Counted from the stretch's first letter, positions 22,248 to 34,374 are shown. The stretch is 64,000 nt of DNA from Zarea fungicola (GCA_900169235.1 FWCC01000121.1:1-64000), one strand, 5' to 3'. Notes: generated by a model from the sequence alone, not told the origin. Made by a program: numbers and translations.

Positions 22248-25048
22248 AATGAATATGTGGTTGATAAAAAGAAGTTCAAGTTAGGTGAAAAGCTATTCAA
22301 GATATGTGACTATGGCTCACCAGAATGACGGCAGCTTGCTCTTCTTTATAACATTAGACTCTGCGAGCAAAATAGACCGCGCTCATCGGGTTTCTGCATC
22401 TTAGCTATGCTATAAATAGATAGATTTCGTGTGATGCTTTATCATCCATGCGAAGAAAGATATTTTCAGATACGGCTAATTCGGTCTGGGCTGCTACACT
22501 ACCTGGCTCTGGTCTGACGCACGACAATAAAAAGGTCTGAATCATGCTTGGTTCTACGACTCCGGCCAATTCAATCCCAAAAATAGCCCTCCATTGGCTC
22601 TGTCTTGCCTGCTGAAGGCAACCACGCTGACTCGTTTGGTTCCCATACGCTACTCAAGTAGATGTTTGGCTGCCGACCAGCGTTTTAGCAAAAGGAAAGG
22701 CTAAATCAGCCTGAGAGACTTGAAGCCTTTACCGGTAACCACTCTGTCGGCCTCCCAATCGAGGGCATGTACACACTATGGCGCTTTCAAGTTCAAGGCA
22801 ACGATCTACAGTGCGGCGGTCTATTTGTCAACACTGCTTCTGTTTAGAATACTGGCCTTGCTATAAAAAACTGATTCCGTGTTTCCTGAGTCATGCGCAA
22901 AGTTTCTCCCTCATCCGTAGGCATTTTGAACCCAAGCTAGGGATATAAATAAGTGTAAGTTGAGCTCCCGGTAAAATGAAAGCCTTTGAACTTGATCATT
23001 GGTCATCATTTAAAATTTACAATGCTCTCTTTTGCCAGTGTATGTACCAGTGCTTACGAACCACGTCAGCCAGTTAACATAAGTTTGGTATAGTAGCCAC
23101 TATACTGCATGTAGGTGTGTTACTTCTGACAAAGTACAATAAAACGGCGGTCTGCATAGATTATAAAAAGCTTCTCTTTTCATTTTTAATAAAAATTAAG
23201 TAAATAGCTGTTAGATGCGGTACTGGTGGTGATACTTCTGGTTGGGGTGTCTGAGTAGTACTTTGCTTGTGGAGTATAGGACGGCGAACTTTAGGCGGCC
23301 TATCTAGTTATATGTACCGGGTCCATAAATCCCCGAAATGTGTTGCAAATGGTTTGGGTCACATCTGGGTTGGCTTGGAGGTATTCACCAGACAATGGTC
23401 GTCAGTTTGATCTACCGATGATATTATAATCCTTTTGACGGCCAAACCTGAGCTACCCGCTGTGGGGCCAAGTGCATTTTCCTTTTTGGGCAGGAACAGG
23501 GATCTAGACCGTCATGGCTGACTTCATGGCTGGATTTCGCGGAAAGCCTTGTGGAGTATATAGGACGTGCCCCGTTTCAAATCTGAGCCTTATATTTCTG
23601 AGTCAATCTCTTTTTTAGTTTTATTAGGCCGCAGGCTTACTAGTTAGCTATTGAGGCAGTGGGCGAATCAGTCGGCTCGTTAGCCGACGGATGGGTCAAC
23701 TAGTTAGTGGCAAACCGTGAACAAGAACAAGCTAGTTTCGATAGATGGGCCAACAGTGGTAGCGTAGCCTATGACCAGTGAGCAAGCTACCTGCCGAGTG
23801 CTAGCCGACTGATGGTAAACCTGTTGGTGAACAATACCAGTGAGCCAGATAGCTGCTGAGCAATAGAGATGAGTATACCCTGTTGCTACTCGTCCCAATA
23901 CGCGATAATTTGTCTACTGTATTCGTTTTGTCTCTTTTTCTAATCTCAGGTCTCTACATCTTAATCATGTCGATCTGATAAACAACGCTGACTCGAACTG
24001 TATTCAGAATCTGGTACAGAGAGATAGCCTACGATATATCCGAAGGGTCTTTCAGTTTGGGAAATATTATATCTTGAAAAAAGGCTGTATTTATTAACTT
24101 GACTTTTAATTTAGAAAATGTTTGACGGTCTCTGAATTGGTTTGAAAGAGCTTGTTGTATATCTGAAAGTCTGATTTGCACTCCAACGAGCACCGCAAGC
24201 TCATGAAGCAGTGACAATTATGACTACAACTAACGTATGCATACACGTCATCCAGTAACTAGTGTACTTGCCGCTAGCTGCAATAGCTCCCTGGTAAAGT
24301 GTAGCGAATTCATGGATCAAATGACGCGGCTGGCACTAGTCTTTATGGACATAGTCTTCTGATCGCCATGTAAGATCCTCGTCTATCATCACAATGTTAT
24401 CAGTAGCTGCATTTTAGTTTTCCCAACAGACACAATAGCAAATGTAGCAAAAGGTGAATCATTATCATTATTAGTGAAATAAATACTGGCTGCATGTTAA
24501 TATACTTTTATTGCTCTGGATAGTCAACGTGAGTGCGGTTGTAACAGGCCGACCATTCTTGGAAATAGGGCTGATCACCAACGATTGGATCAATTTAACT
24601 AGTTAGTCGGCAATTCTACAGGCAGCCCCATCAGCGCCGAGTCAGCGTCGAGTTGGCTCCTCGGTTCATTTCCGCTCCCACTCTGCCATTTAATCATAAT
24701 CTCCATTTATTAATCAGATTCTGTCTTTTCGGCTCGACATCCTTGTCAATGCCGTTCCTCCTCGGTCTTTTTGCTTTTCAATCTCACGTCTGTCCTTTCC
24801 ATCTTCATCATCATCCCCATACAAACAAATTTGCCAATTTCTCGCCCGACTCTAGCCCATATTAGCCTGGCACTCCTGCTTGCTCTGTACTTAATATCCA
24901 TGTCATAACTTAATTGCTGGATTGTTTCTCAATACTGTGAGTCGTCACTGTCGACTAAATCTGTTCATATATTTGACTTACCCAGAGATACAGATAGAAT
25001 CGTGCCAAACGCAAACATTGTACCATATATCCAACAGGGGCATCAACA
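22248..25048. other. long gene-free stretch with repeat copy
   Basis: About 2.8 kb without a supportable gene. It holds the second copy of the dispersed repeat (from 23413), a perfect short hairpin GTCGGCT-CGTT-AGCCGAC near 23672-23689, and a C/T-rich leader upstream of the Zn2Cys6 gene at 25049. Confidence 0.45.
23413..23510 (+). repeat. dispersed repeat, copy 2
   Basis: Matches copy 1 (20366-20470) in TACCGATGATATTAT and in the CTGTGGGG...CATTTTCC...TTTT(G)GGCA block. The intervening stretch is about 10 nt shorter here. Downstream sequence continues to resemble copy 1 weakly up to about 23860. Confidence 0.45.
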
Positions 25049-27186
25049 ATGGTATACTGCGGCCGGCCATCGACGAGTTGCTACAACTGCAGGTATAGAA
25101 AAAGACGCGTAAGTTTCTACATGCTGGCACTTGTCATCCATGGTTTCACTGCTGCGTATGCTATCCATGACCCATACACAATGCCTCATGCTTGAATACG
25201 ATATCGGACTCTTTGTATTTTATCTCTGATTAACACTGTATTTATTTTCCTTAGTGTGACAAAGCTCATCCAGGGTGTGGTCAGTGTCGAAGACTGGGTC
25301 AGGAGTGCCTAGGGTATCAAGACCAGTCCATTTTGATTTTTCGCGACCAAAGCCGTCAAGTTGTTGACAAGTTTCGCCCCCGAAATAAGAAACGTGCCGC
25401 GTCGAACAGGCAAGCGAAGTCTCAATGTTCTCCAGTACCCTATTCTCAAGTGCTGGAGTCCACAAACCCGCCCAGTTTCCAGTCGACGCAGCCGCGGTCT
25501 TTCCAAGCTCTGCCATCTGTCGAGCATATGCTCCTTATGAAGGGTGACGATGTGTTCTTCAATAACGACATGAGTCCTGAGCTACTCAATTTTGGTGCCC
25601 CGTTACATACTGAGCCGGGCATGTTTGCCCTCTCGAGTACCAAGGCTTCATGTATAGACTCGACGGAGGAGTTTTGGGTCCATTTAGCTCAGGGTGATTT
25701 AACAGGACACGTCTTACATGCCGGAATGAAATCTCCCGCGACCGCTTATGCCGGTGACCCAATACACAAGGGTGGCATTCGGCGTCCACTGTCGCTATCA
25801 CTCACTGCAATTGGCGCCGAAGTTTTCCTCAGTCACTATGTTGTGCCTCAATCGGGTCCGTCAACAGGCTTCCTCGGCTATGTTGTCTCACTCTTGACAC
25901 GTGGGGATGGCCACGAGCTGCTTCAAGACGCTATTCTTGCTGTCGGATTTGCAAGGCTGGCCCAGACAACAAAGCAGGCCGACTTGATGAGCCGCTCCAC
26001 TACCACGTACACGCGTACTATAGAGCGTGTAAACCGTGCACTAGCTAATCCAGTGGCTGCACGATGTGATAGCACGATTGTAACTGTGCTTATTCTTTCT
26101 TTGTATGAGTTTGGTAGAGCATCGCTTGATGGCTGGACGCGGCATATAAACGGCGCCGCGTCGCTTCTCAGCCTCCGCGGCAAGTCGCAATTCGGCAGCC
26201 TTATTGGTATACAAATCTTCAAGGATGTATTCGCACAGCTCTTGATAAGCTGTGCGCGAATTGGTATTCCGATACCATCGAGCCTGCGCATACTTTGCAG
26301 CGAGGCATCCAAAGTCTTTACCAGTTTGGACCCTTTCTGGATTGCTGCTAGCTCCATGGTAGAGCTGCTCGATCTTTATCACCGGATTTCTCCTGGCCGG
26401 CATCCCCTGATCAATCACAATTTCACTTCCCATATCCCCTCCCCATCAAAAAACTCTCCTTCGTCCGCTTCTACGCTTGACCGAAGCAGCCATAAAAACC
26501 CGGCTCAGTCTAGGCTTAACATTGAGGACGTAGAACGCCACCTATCAAACGCACTGGAGATTGACTACCGCTTAGAGAGCATATTCGAAAAATGCCCTAC
26601 TGAATGGTGTTATGCGGTAATTCCGAAAAGGCCAGATGAAGCTGGTTTTGGCAAGTTCCACCATGTCTATCATGATCTTTACGTTGTCAATGTCTGGAAC
26701 TCAATGCGTACTTGCCGCATTCTCGCCAACCACGCCGTTTGCTACTTGGTCTTGCGCGGCGCTGCTATCGACCCATCATGGTTCCTCTCCAATCTCTATG
26801 TAGAGCGGCTGCAAGGTACCCAAAAGACGTTGGCTCTTCTCCGCGCTGATCTCATTGCTACTGTGCCGCAGCTCATGGTTGGAACAAATATACAGATCCA
26901 GCAGGAGCTCGGCTATCCAGCCTTGCTGATAGCCTCCTTGATGCCCACTTCGCCGCTATCGCCGCCATCGCCGCCATCGCCGTTTGGATTACCAGAGATG
27001 GGGAGCGGTTACTGCGGCTCGGCGGCAGGCGCGTACTTTGCGACGTGGACACTACTTACTCTAGGGACTATGCACAGTGCTCCAAATGAGACTCGAACAT
27101 GGACTGTGGCGCAGCTTCGATTAATCAACAAGCAGGCTCACCTTGCGCAGGCCGATGAATTTGCCAGGTTTATTGAGCAACATTAG
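25049..27186 (+). CDS. Zn2Cys6 fungal transcription factor
   Basis: A DNA-binding regulator of about 663 aa, nuclear. Exon 1 (25049-25108) and exon 2 (25255-27186) are joined by a 146-nt GTAAGT...TTAG intron that splits the zinc cluster. The joined sequence gives a perfect C-X2-C-X6-C-X6-C-X2-C-X6-C at residues 11, 14, 21, 28, 31 and 38. The rest resembles the fungal-specific regulatory region: a Ser/Pro-rich linker to ~120, then long helical stretches (LTAIGAEVFLSHYV, ILAVGFARLAQTTKQ, TVLILSLYEFGR), and a variable Ser/Pro-rich gap near residues 400-430. An SPPSPPSP run lies near 590. It sits alone between gene-free stretches, so its targets are not suggested by neighbours. Confidence 0.88.
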
Positions 27187-28559
27187 CCCCATTATGATTC
27201 ACTAGACATTTACGTGGCGGGCTTGGTATTGGATAGGCGAGCGGGGGTTTTTCTTTCTTTTCTTTTGTTAAAAACAATTTCCAAGGGTAGTGAGTAAAAG
27301 CTCAATGTTAGGGGCAAAACATACCTGAAGCTACTGATTATTTGCCTTCGATCCACAGAGGACAAATGGCCGTGTTGTTGATGTGCGTGTTTCCAAATTT
27401 TGTGGGATGTCGCGGCAGGCCAATCAAGGTACCTATATAATTTAAAATGTGCAAAGAAAAGAAAGTGCTTTTGTTAGCGACGAAGGGAATGCTTTTTAAT
27501 TAAGAACCTGCTAAAGCGATTAATCTACTTCCACATCTAATGACTGGCCTATGGCCTATGGTCCGATACATGGTAAGCAAACTATGACTTTTATAGGAGC
27601 GAGATTAAGAACAACCTCGCCACCGCCGTAAGCCCGATTTATATCTCAATAAACCTCTGGACGTCACTATATAAGTATGTACAGTATGCCGTATATGCCC
27701 AATGGGTGGATAAAGACAAACTCTCCATTTTAGGCCTTGTAATGCATTGCTTTCTCTGCTGGAATGTAGATTACATAGATGCATTGCCGCCCCCCCGCCC
27801 CCGCCCGTGAATTGTTTGGTCGTTCATTCAAGCCGTTTAGTTGTTTGTTTACTTGTTTGCAATTTTTTTAAGTTATTTAAACGCTTGAGAACTTTTGGGT
27901 CGTTTAAACGGTTTGCCCATGTATGGATAGGCGGGAAAGCTGGTTCGCTGCGAATGCTCTGAAGCCACAGGTGTCCGCTTGTGAGTAGGCTGCTGGATTG
28001 GCAGCCCTAGAGTAGGCGCTTAAGGAAAGCATGTAAGATTCTACTGGGCGCTATTCTAATAAGCTGATAGTTGTGATTATTTGCTTGGCGAAGCATTTTG
28101 TTGAGAGGAATAAGGCGGGCGCTTCTGGCGGGGCGGACCACACCTACCTTTGCAGCCTGTCCATACTTCCTTTGGACCATTCCCCCTTGCTCTGCTTCTG
28201 AGATGCAGCTCCCGTCACAATTGTGGTGGTGGCGTAATACGACTAGGAACTATTTGTTCTCTGCAAAGTTGTAGCTGCATGGCCACACCGCTTCTTCTCG
28301 GTTCTGACGAGATTGACATGAGGATAGGCTGACGCCGCAGCAAGGCAGACAGACAGCTTAATGACTTGGTCACATTTCTCCATTAGCGGAAAGCGTACAT
28401 TCCGCTGTGCTACAAGAGTGGGCTGGGTTTTCTTTTTTGCTTCCCTTTTCCATACCACGCAGCAATAATGTGTTTTCAATTTATTCAACACAGTAGTGAA
28501 TTTACATTCTCAGTTTGAAAAAAGATTTGGAATCGTGGCTTCTTTCGACCCGCATCACT
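27187..28559. other. gene-free interval
   Basis: About 1.4 kb between the zinc-cluster regulator and the HET gene. It contains a C-rich tract near 27787-27808 and T-rich low-complexity sequence. Open frames here (27747-27962, 28150-28332) have no protein features. The right end is presumably the HET gene promoter. Confidence 0.45.
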
Positions 28560-30515
28560 ATGGCTGAAGTATCCTCTACTGAATATCAGTACTCGCCTCT
28601 ACACAATTCAACATCCATTCGACTAGTAAAGATCCTTGACCCTAGTCTCGACGAGCCGCCGTGTTGCTACATAACAGAGGCGGATCTGAATGCCCAGCCA
28701 ACATTCTTGGCGCTCTCCTATACTTGGGGTAGTGCAGGGGTAGAGGCAACAAAACGCGGTGTCACCGCCGAGAGGTGCAAGATTATCCTCTGCCAGGGTA
28801 AAATTATTCGCATATCCGAAAATCTTTCCGACTTTATCAATGATATAGTTCGATTTCATCGCAACCTTTGTGGAATCAATCTCTGGATCGATGCGATTTG
28901 CATCAATCAAGCCGATACTACGGAACGGTCACAACAAGTTCAACTGATGGGAGACATATATACCCAGGCTGACACCGTAATCATATGGCTTGGCAAGGAA
29001 GAAAATACAAGCCATTTAGCAATTGAGTTCTTGAATGCAATTGCAGATTCGGACCTTCCATTCCCTCCGGCAGCAGATATACTGATAGAGGGTCGTCAGC
29101 CATTGAACCAGTATCTGGGGGAACTTGCGGATTCGGAAGATCACTGGATTTCATGGGAACTTATGATGAGACGCACTTGGTTTTCAAGAACCTGGATTTT
29201 ACAAGAGTTTTGTCTGGCCGCAGATGCGACTTTCCTATGTGGCCAGCATAGCATCGACGTTGACAGGCTTGCTAAAGCTTCTTCCATCGCACTACACCAC
29301 CCGAGTAGCCAGCTGTCTAGGTTTGCTACCGCTTCAGGTGCTAAGATGGTTGATATGCCCCAGTTGAAAAGTGGAATAAGACGGAAGTCCCCAGGAGCTC
29401 TGTTCAGTATACTACTGTACGTTTCCTCGTCAATTGCCACCGATTCAAGAGACATGGTCTATGGGGTAATAGGACTGATAAAACGATGCGTCTCGGAGCG
29501 AAGTGAGCTTCAGAGCATGCAAGTCAGTTATCAACGTCCGACCGCTGATGTATATATACGTTATACAAGGCTCCTTTTATCGGAAAAGCCAGAGTTGTTA
29601 TTATTTAAAACCTATGACATGAGCCGCGAAGCTTTAGCGACTTTCAAGCTAGAACTCCCTTCGTGGGTTCCAAACTATTCAAACCCGACCAACGGCGTCC
29701 ATGGTAACTTTACAGCATTGCCATCGAATAACGCTGCAAAGGGACTTCAGCCCTTGGCTATGGTTATAAGAAGGGTTGATGGACTTGTGGTTAACGCACA
29801 GAAAGTCGATATTATCAGAGAAAGGCTTGCTGTCTTTGAGAAGAAGTTTTTAGACTCGAGTGGGCATTGGATTGCGAACGCACTTCCAGATATGCTTAGG
29901 TTCCTCTGCAAGTTTGAACCGGAATATTTCGATGGCCAACCCCGAAGTCAGATATTATGGCTCACACTGGCAGCAGATAGGCTGCGGGCGGACGTGAAAA
30001 AAATGGAAACAACAACTATTGAACAACTCGGCCCTATATTCGGACTTTGGGTTGGCTTTTGCCTTCTTGCTCTCGCACGTGAACGATGCGCAAAGCCAGA
30101 AGAGGTTCTCGACACCTATCATCGCATGCTATTTGACCTCAGTCCCTCGCTTTTGACAATATCAAAAAGTGAAAATATCTTCATGGATCCTTATCACCTT
30201 GCGAGGCAGCCTATGATGAGTCTACAATCGAATGTGATTGAGGCAATTCAAATGCTCCACCGTCTGCTCCAGACTTGCGCGACGGCTCCAGTTCTCCTCC
30301 GTACCAAAACCGGCCTGATAGGTAAAAGTACCAAAAATGTACGAATAGGAGATGAGATCTGGCTTGTTGGGGGAGTGCCAGTCCCAGTTCTACTGCGGAA
30401 AACAGAAGACGGTAAATATTATAAGATGGTTGACATTGTCTATGTTCATGGAATCATGCAAGGAGAGTTTATCGAGCAGCGGGGGCTCCATAATGAAGAA
30501 ATTGAACTTGTATAA
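28560..30515 (+). CDS. HET-domain (heterokaryon incompatibility) protein
   Basis: A single-exon 651-aa protein. The start is the ATG at 28560, the first in frame. The HET domain spans roughly residues 45-200 with family hallmarks: FLALSYTWG, NLWIDAICINQADTTERSQQ, LMGDIYTQADTVIIWLG, and a later MRRTWFSRTWILQEF. In known systems such proteins trigger allorecognition-linked cell death when fused with unlike strains, but most family members are uncharacterised. The C-terminal half ends in the pattern typical of long HET proteins (TKTGLIGKSTKNVRIGDEIW then VPVLLRKTEDGKYY). No NACHT or WD40 region is attached. A TA-rich decayed stretch follows directly. Confidence 0.92.
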   Translation: MAEVSSTEYQYSPLHNSTSIRLVKILDPSLDEPPCCYITEADLNAQPTFLALSYTWGSAGVEATKRGVTAERCKIILCQGKIIRISENLSDFINDIVRFHRNLCGINLWIDAICINQADTTERSQQVQLMGDIYTQADTVIIWLGKEENTSHLAIEFLNAIADSDLPFPPAADILIEGRQPLNQYLGELADSEDHWISWELMMRRTWFSRTWILQEFCLAADATFLCGQHSIDVDRLAKASSIALHHPSSQLSRFATASGAKMVDMPQLKSGIRRKSPGALFSILLYVSSSIATDSRDMVYGVIGLIKRCVSERSELQSMQVSYQRPTADVYIRYTRLLLSEKPELLLFKTYDMSREALATFKLELPSWVPNYSNPTNGVHGNFTALPSNNAAKGLQPLAMVIRRVDGLVVNAQKVDIIRERLAVFEKKFLDSSGHWIANALPDMLRFLCKFEPEYFDGQPRSQILWLTLAADRLRADVKKMETTTIEQLGPIFGLWVGFCLLALARERCAKPEEVLDTYHRMLFDLSPSLLTISKSENIFMDPYHLARQPMMSLQSNVIEAIQMLHRLLQTCATAPVLLRTKTGLIGKSTKNVRIGDEIWLVGGVPVPVLLRKTEDGKYYKMVDIVYVHGIMQGEFIEQRGLHNEEIELV

Positions 30516-31574
30516 ATACAATCTGAAAAGCCACATTATAATAATTATACAGAGAACGACTATTGGCTCTTCTTCTAACTGTTAGATATTTTAGATATCG
30601 CTAGGACGTTGGGTTTGTGTGACATCTAGCGGCCAACAGGCCATAAATAACGGTGCCTCTGCTAGACACTGAGATAGAAGAATTATAATCAATTCACTGC
30701 TTCTTGCTGTATATAATTACAGTGAGGAACGTAGTAATCGCAAATGCTGCTGGCTATTCTGATAGTTAAGAGCAGTAGACTTATCATCCTTAGCAAATCC
30801 CTAGCTAGAGTTGACTCCAAGCTAGATACACTTTTAAGTACTTACCTATCTCTCTTTAATCCGTATACTTACTATGCTTACTAGTAATCCTACTAAGCGC
30901 TATTCACTATATTTACTGTATTTACTAGTAATTAGAGTAATTAGTTACATGACCTCTTCCAAACTAGGCTTTATATAGGGTGCCTATTACTAGGTCCCCT
31001 TTAGACCGCCTTACCCTCCCTGTGTCATAATGATACGTTTGTAACACTATGTCGCCTTAAATAGTGTTGCGCCAAAAAGTGGCCAGCCACAACCAAGGCT
31101 GGATTATTACCCCATATCTGCTTGACAAATAGCCTAGGCTTGCATGGCGCTAAATGATGGGCATACAGCCGCTAAGGCCAGCCGACTAATCTTTGACAGA
31201 AGGTTCTATGTCGTCTTGGGAAATCAGCACTCGTTGGCAAGTGCTAAAAGGCAATTCTCGTATAGCAAAATACGAATAACGCTGGTGGCCAGTAGCCGGC
31301 TGCTTACCTAGCCATCCCCATCCCCACGGTAGATATGGTACAAGTCGATGTGTGTGTACTGCTAAAGCAGGTCCAGGCAGTTAGACAAGTTGGTGCTGCA
31401 GATATTCCTAGCTGGAGTATTCCTTTTATAAAAGAATAAACAATAAAATCCCCTATTTATTTTCCCTTATAGTTCTTTATTCTACTAAAAATATAGTAAG
31501 CTTAGCTATAATTTTATAAGCTTGACCCATAATCATAATGCAACATCTAGTATATTAGGCGGTTTTAGCTTCGA
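30516..31574. other. TA-rich decayed interval, RIP-like
   Basis: Almost free of open frames and enriched in TA and TAG/CTA words, most strongly at about 30780-30960. A more GC-balanced core lies near 31060-31330. This pattern fits an old repeat hit by C-to-T mutation (RIP). No transposase motif could be read with confidence. Confidence 0.4.
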
Positions 31575-32297
31575 CTAAAGTGCACTATAAAACGGCCAGT
31601 CAAGCCCATCTTCGGCCTCATCTACCCCAACATCAGACACACCATGGTCCCTGTAGACTAATAAAGTAAATAGGCTAACGAAATCCGATATCCAAACCCG
31701 GCATGTACTCCAATCGTCTTCCACATCCACAATCTTCACCCACTCATAGCTCCTATTACTGTACAGGTTTGCCCATTCGTCCAGTGTGAAGCTATCTGGA
31801 AGCCGATCCAAGTTCGCAAGGACTTGTGAATCCAAAAGAATAAAAGTTTGAAATCGCGGACCGTCCTGAGGCTCAGGTTTTGCAGCAATCCAGTCTCTTA
31901 GGTAGCTTCTAACCTCGTGAATAGTAGCATCATGGAGCTGTGCGTCATCAATCAAGACATTGTGAAACCGCCTCATTACTTCAGCATCCGTAGCTATGTA
32001 GCTAGGGTTAAGGGGATCTGCGAAGGAACGAGATTCCTTAATATTCATGGCAAAGGCTGAATCGAGTTTCGACATGGCTCCAGCAACACGTTGGTCGTCA
32101 CCTGCGGCAAAGCTGGTCCGAACCACGTAAAAGCCCCAGCAGCCTGCTGAATGAATATTGCAATTTGTAAGGCGACCCAGAAAATTGTTCAAAAAGGTTT
32201 GGGTTGCGTCAGGACCATGCTGGGCTTGTTTGCCCCTTAACTTGGGGTCGCAGAAGCCCAAGTCCACTCGCGCGTCATTGTTTTGAGTATTTGACAT
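31575..32297 (-). CDS. uncharacterised protein, 240 aa
   Basis: An intronless minus-strand protein with no signal peptide or membrane segment. It has the layout of a widespread but unnamed fungal family that I recall only loosely: an early SAGCWGFYVVRTSF motif near residue 50, an acidic helical middle, FILLDSQVLANL near 152, EWVKIVDVEDDW near 184, and an aromatic stretch near the C-terminus (VWISDFVSLFTLLVY). Such proteins are often lineage-specific and multicopy, and no function is known. The start (MSNTQNND) follows an in-frame stop-rich leader and is reasonable. Confidence 0.6.
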   Translation of the reverse strand: MSNTQNNDARVDLGFCDPKLRGKQAQHGPDATQTFLNNFLGRLTNCNIHSAGCWGFYVVRTSFAAGDDQRVAGAMSKLDSAFAMNIKESRSFADPLNPSYIATDAEVMRRFHNVLIDDAQLHDATIHEVRSYLRDWIAAKPEPQDGPRFQTFILLDSQVLANLDRLPDSFTLDEWANLYSNRSYEWVKIVDVEDDWSTCRVWISDFVSLFTLLVYRDHGVSDVGVDEAEDGLDWPFYSAL

Positions 32298-32878
32298 GTT
32301 GGTTTGTGTAGAAATATGACTTGTTCACTTGGCGTTATCGAAGAGGAGAGGAGATAGCTGGTAGCAGGAATGAGCACTAGGTTAACTAGTTTTCATTCAC
32401 AAGAAACGCTCAGGTGTGGGAACTTTTTCTTGCCTGCTGCCTGCTGCCTGGCAAGCGCTGCGAATAGCCTCAGTTGCTGCCTTAGTACTTAGGGCCTCCT
32501 GTGGGCAGGCCCTATAGCAACCACTCTAGGCTGGCGGGAATCTTTCTCTAGCCACTGTAGTGTTGGTTGCCCTAAATTAACAGTTTCGTTCTAACCAATT
32601 AGGGCCGCATTTAGAGCGTTAGCCAAATAGCTATGCCTACCTATTTCAGTGAAATCATTCAATGTGAATCTGACTCAGCATCAAGTCCGCCTAGCTGAAA
32701 TAGGTCGCCAAGTGCGACAAGCTTGCTATTTAGCGTGTCTACCAGATCAAATACGGAGTCGCATTTACCAGATAAGGCGCTTAGCTGGCTTTTGGCTAAA
32801 CACTATAAATGGAGGCCTTTCCCTGACGTCCCTTACTGAGCTTCCTCAATTGTTGTAATCGCCCGAAAACTACACGCA
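32298..32878. other. divergent promoter interval
   Basis: About 580 bp between the minus-strand unknown gene and the plus-strand thioesterase-like gene. It includes a short tandem run of CTGCCTG near 32433-32452. No coding signal. Confidence 0.45.
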
Positions 32879-33936
32879 ATGCCGTCCATCCCGAGCAAGC
32901 CGCAGCCAGCCGAAACCACATTTGCCGAGGCTACTACTGTCTCGCCCGTTCCAAACAAACAGAATGAATTCACAGCCAATATCCCGTGGGATTGGTCTGG
33001 TGGAACGTATGTTGCAACCATTGAAAGATGACGTTTATCAAAGACTAACAGCATTCAAGAAATGCACATGGCGGATATGTCGCATCTGTCCTCCTTTCCA
33101 CTGCAAGGGCTTATTTCCGCCAGACGAATGGTAATGACTCCCAGCCGGACGCAGTTGCGTCACATATACAGTTCCTCTATCCGGTGACTGTCGGCCCCGC
33201 GACGCTGACGGTGCGCGAACTGGTCCCAAGCAAATCCTACCCATGCATCCAGGTTGAGTTGCAAAAGGAGCAAAAGGACAAGTCCATCAAAACGTGTGTT
33301 ACTGCTATTATTATTCAAAACAACCTGGCCACGGAAAAGGGACAGACTATCGAAACGCCTGCCACGGTACCCAAGGCGGAGCTACCGAATCGGGAAACAG
33401 AATGCTACGAGCATATTAAACCAGACTACATGAAGAAGATGTATCCAGTGTCGAAAAAGACGCGCACCTTTTACGTCAATGGCGGCAAAAACGGGCGTTT
33501 GAATGATAGAAAGGGGCTGCATGTCCGAGAAATCTGGCTGGGCTGGACAGACCCAAATCAGGTTTTTGACGTTATCAGCTTAGGCACTGTCTGTGATACG
33601 GTAAGCGCAGAATTATCTGCCAATGACTTGAAAGAATTAAAACTAATGGCATTGATTTAGTTTCTAAGCGCCCCGACTAATTTCTATGATTATGAGGAAG
33701 ACATAAAGGGTCTTTATGTGTATCCAACGCTGTCCCTCTCATTGGAAATAAAGAAAGATCCCAAGGATTCCAAGTGGCTGTTTATGAAGATACGAACCCA
33801 CAAGATTCTAAATGGGCGTTTTGATCAAGAGGTGCAAGTCATTGATGAAGAGGGGGACTTGGTTGCGTTGAGTAAACATGTCAGCCGGGCCGTGCCATTA
33901 AAGGGCAAGAAGACACAGTCAAAGTCCAACTTGTAG
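32879..33936 (+). CDS. acyl-CoA thioesterase-like double-hotdog protein
   Basis: Three exons (32879-33006, 33060-33600, 33661-33936) give 314 aa. The 53-nt intron 1 (GTATGT...TTCAAG) removes in-frame stops and joins IPWDWSGGT to NAHGGYVASVLLSTA. The result matches the fungal thioesterase-like pattern: WDWS...HGGYVAS at the first hotdog start, then PDAVASHIQFLYPVTVGPAT. Intron 2 (60 nt) leads into the second hotdog, with YPTLSLSLEIKK, WLFMKIRTHKILNGRFD and LVALSKHVSRAV. The likely reaction is hydrolysis of acyl-CoA or a related thioester, in cytosol or peroxisome; no clear PTS1 ends the protein (last residues KSNL). Substrate unknown. Confidence 0.8.
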
Positions 33937-34374
33937 TCTGTTCTACAAGGTTCTTTCCTACCGTGGCAAGCGGCTCATTTGTCTTTGGATTACTGCTGGC
34001 GAAATCAGGCAGGATCCATTATGTTAGATAATACTTTGTCAAATGATACCACAGTTCAATTCATACTCGAAGCGCTAAGCCAGGGAAAGAACCGAACAAA
34101 CGTTGTCATTGTTAACTGCAAAGTCAAGGTAGCGACGCAGCATACAGCCTATGACATCTCCGTCAATTATCTTCGGGTAAATCTATCCACCAATCCTCCC
34201 GAGGTCCTCTGCATGACCATTCCTTCCATTACTTCACCTGCCACGATGATGCGGGGCGTGTCTGTGGAAAGAGAGCCCCGCATAATTAAACCGACAAAGC
34301 CAGCACTGCCAATGACCATTATTTCTTTTCCTCTACACAACAACCAACAGATCAAAGCCCAATCTGCCTACAAA
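33937..34374. other. interval, probably 5' leader of the next gene
   Basis: About 440 bp. A frame open from 33979 to 34443 lacks an early ATG and has no recognisable protein features. The right part likely serves as promoter and leader of the small gene at 34375. Confidence 0.4.

Noticed and set aside
31040..31330. Possible hAT-type transposase C-terminus remnant
   Set aside because: One frame reads SAKRQFSYSKIRITLVAS, faintly like a hAT end, but it is too short and interrupted to support a mobile-element call.
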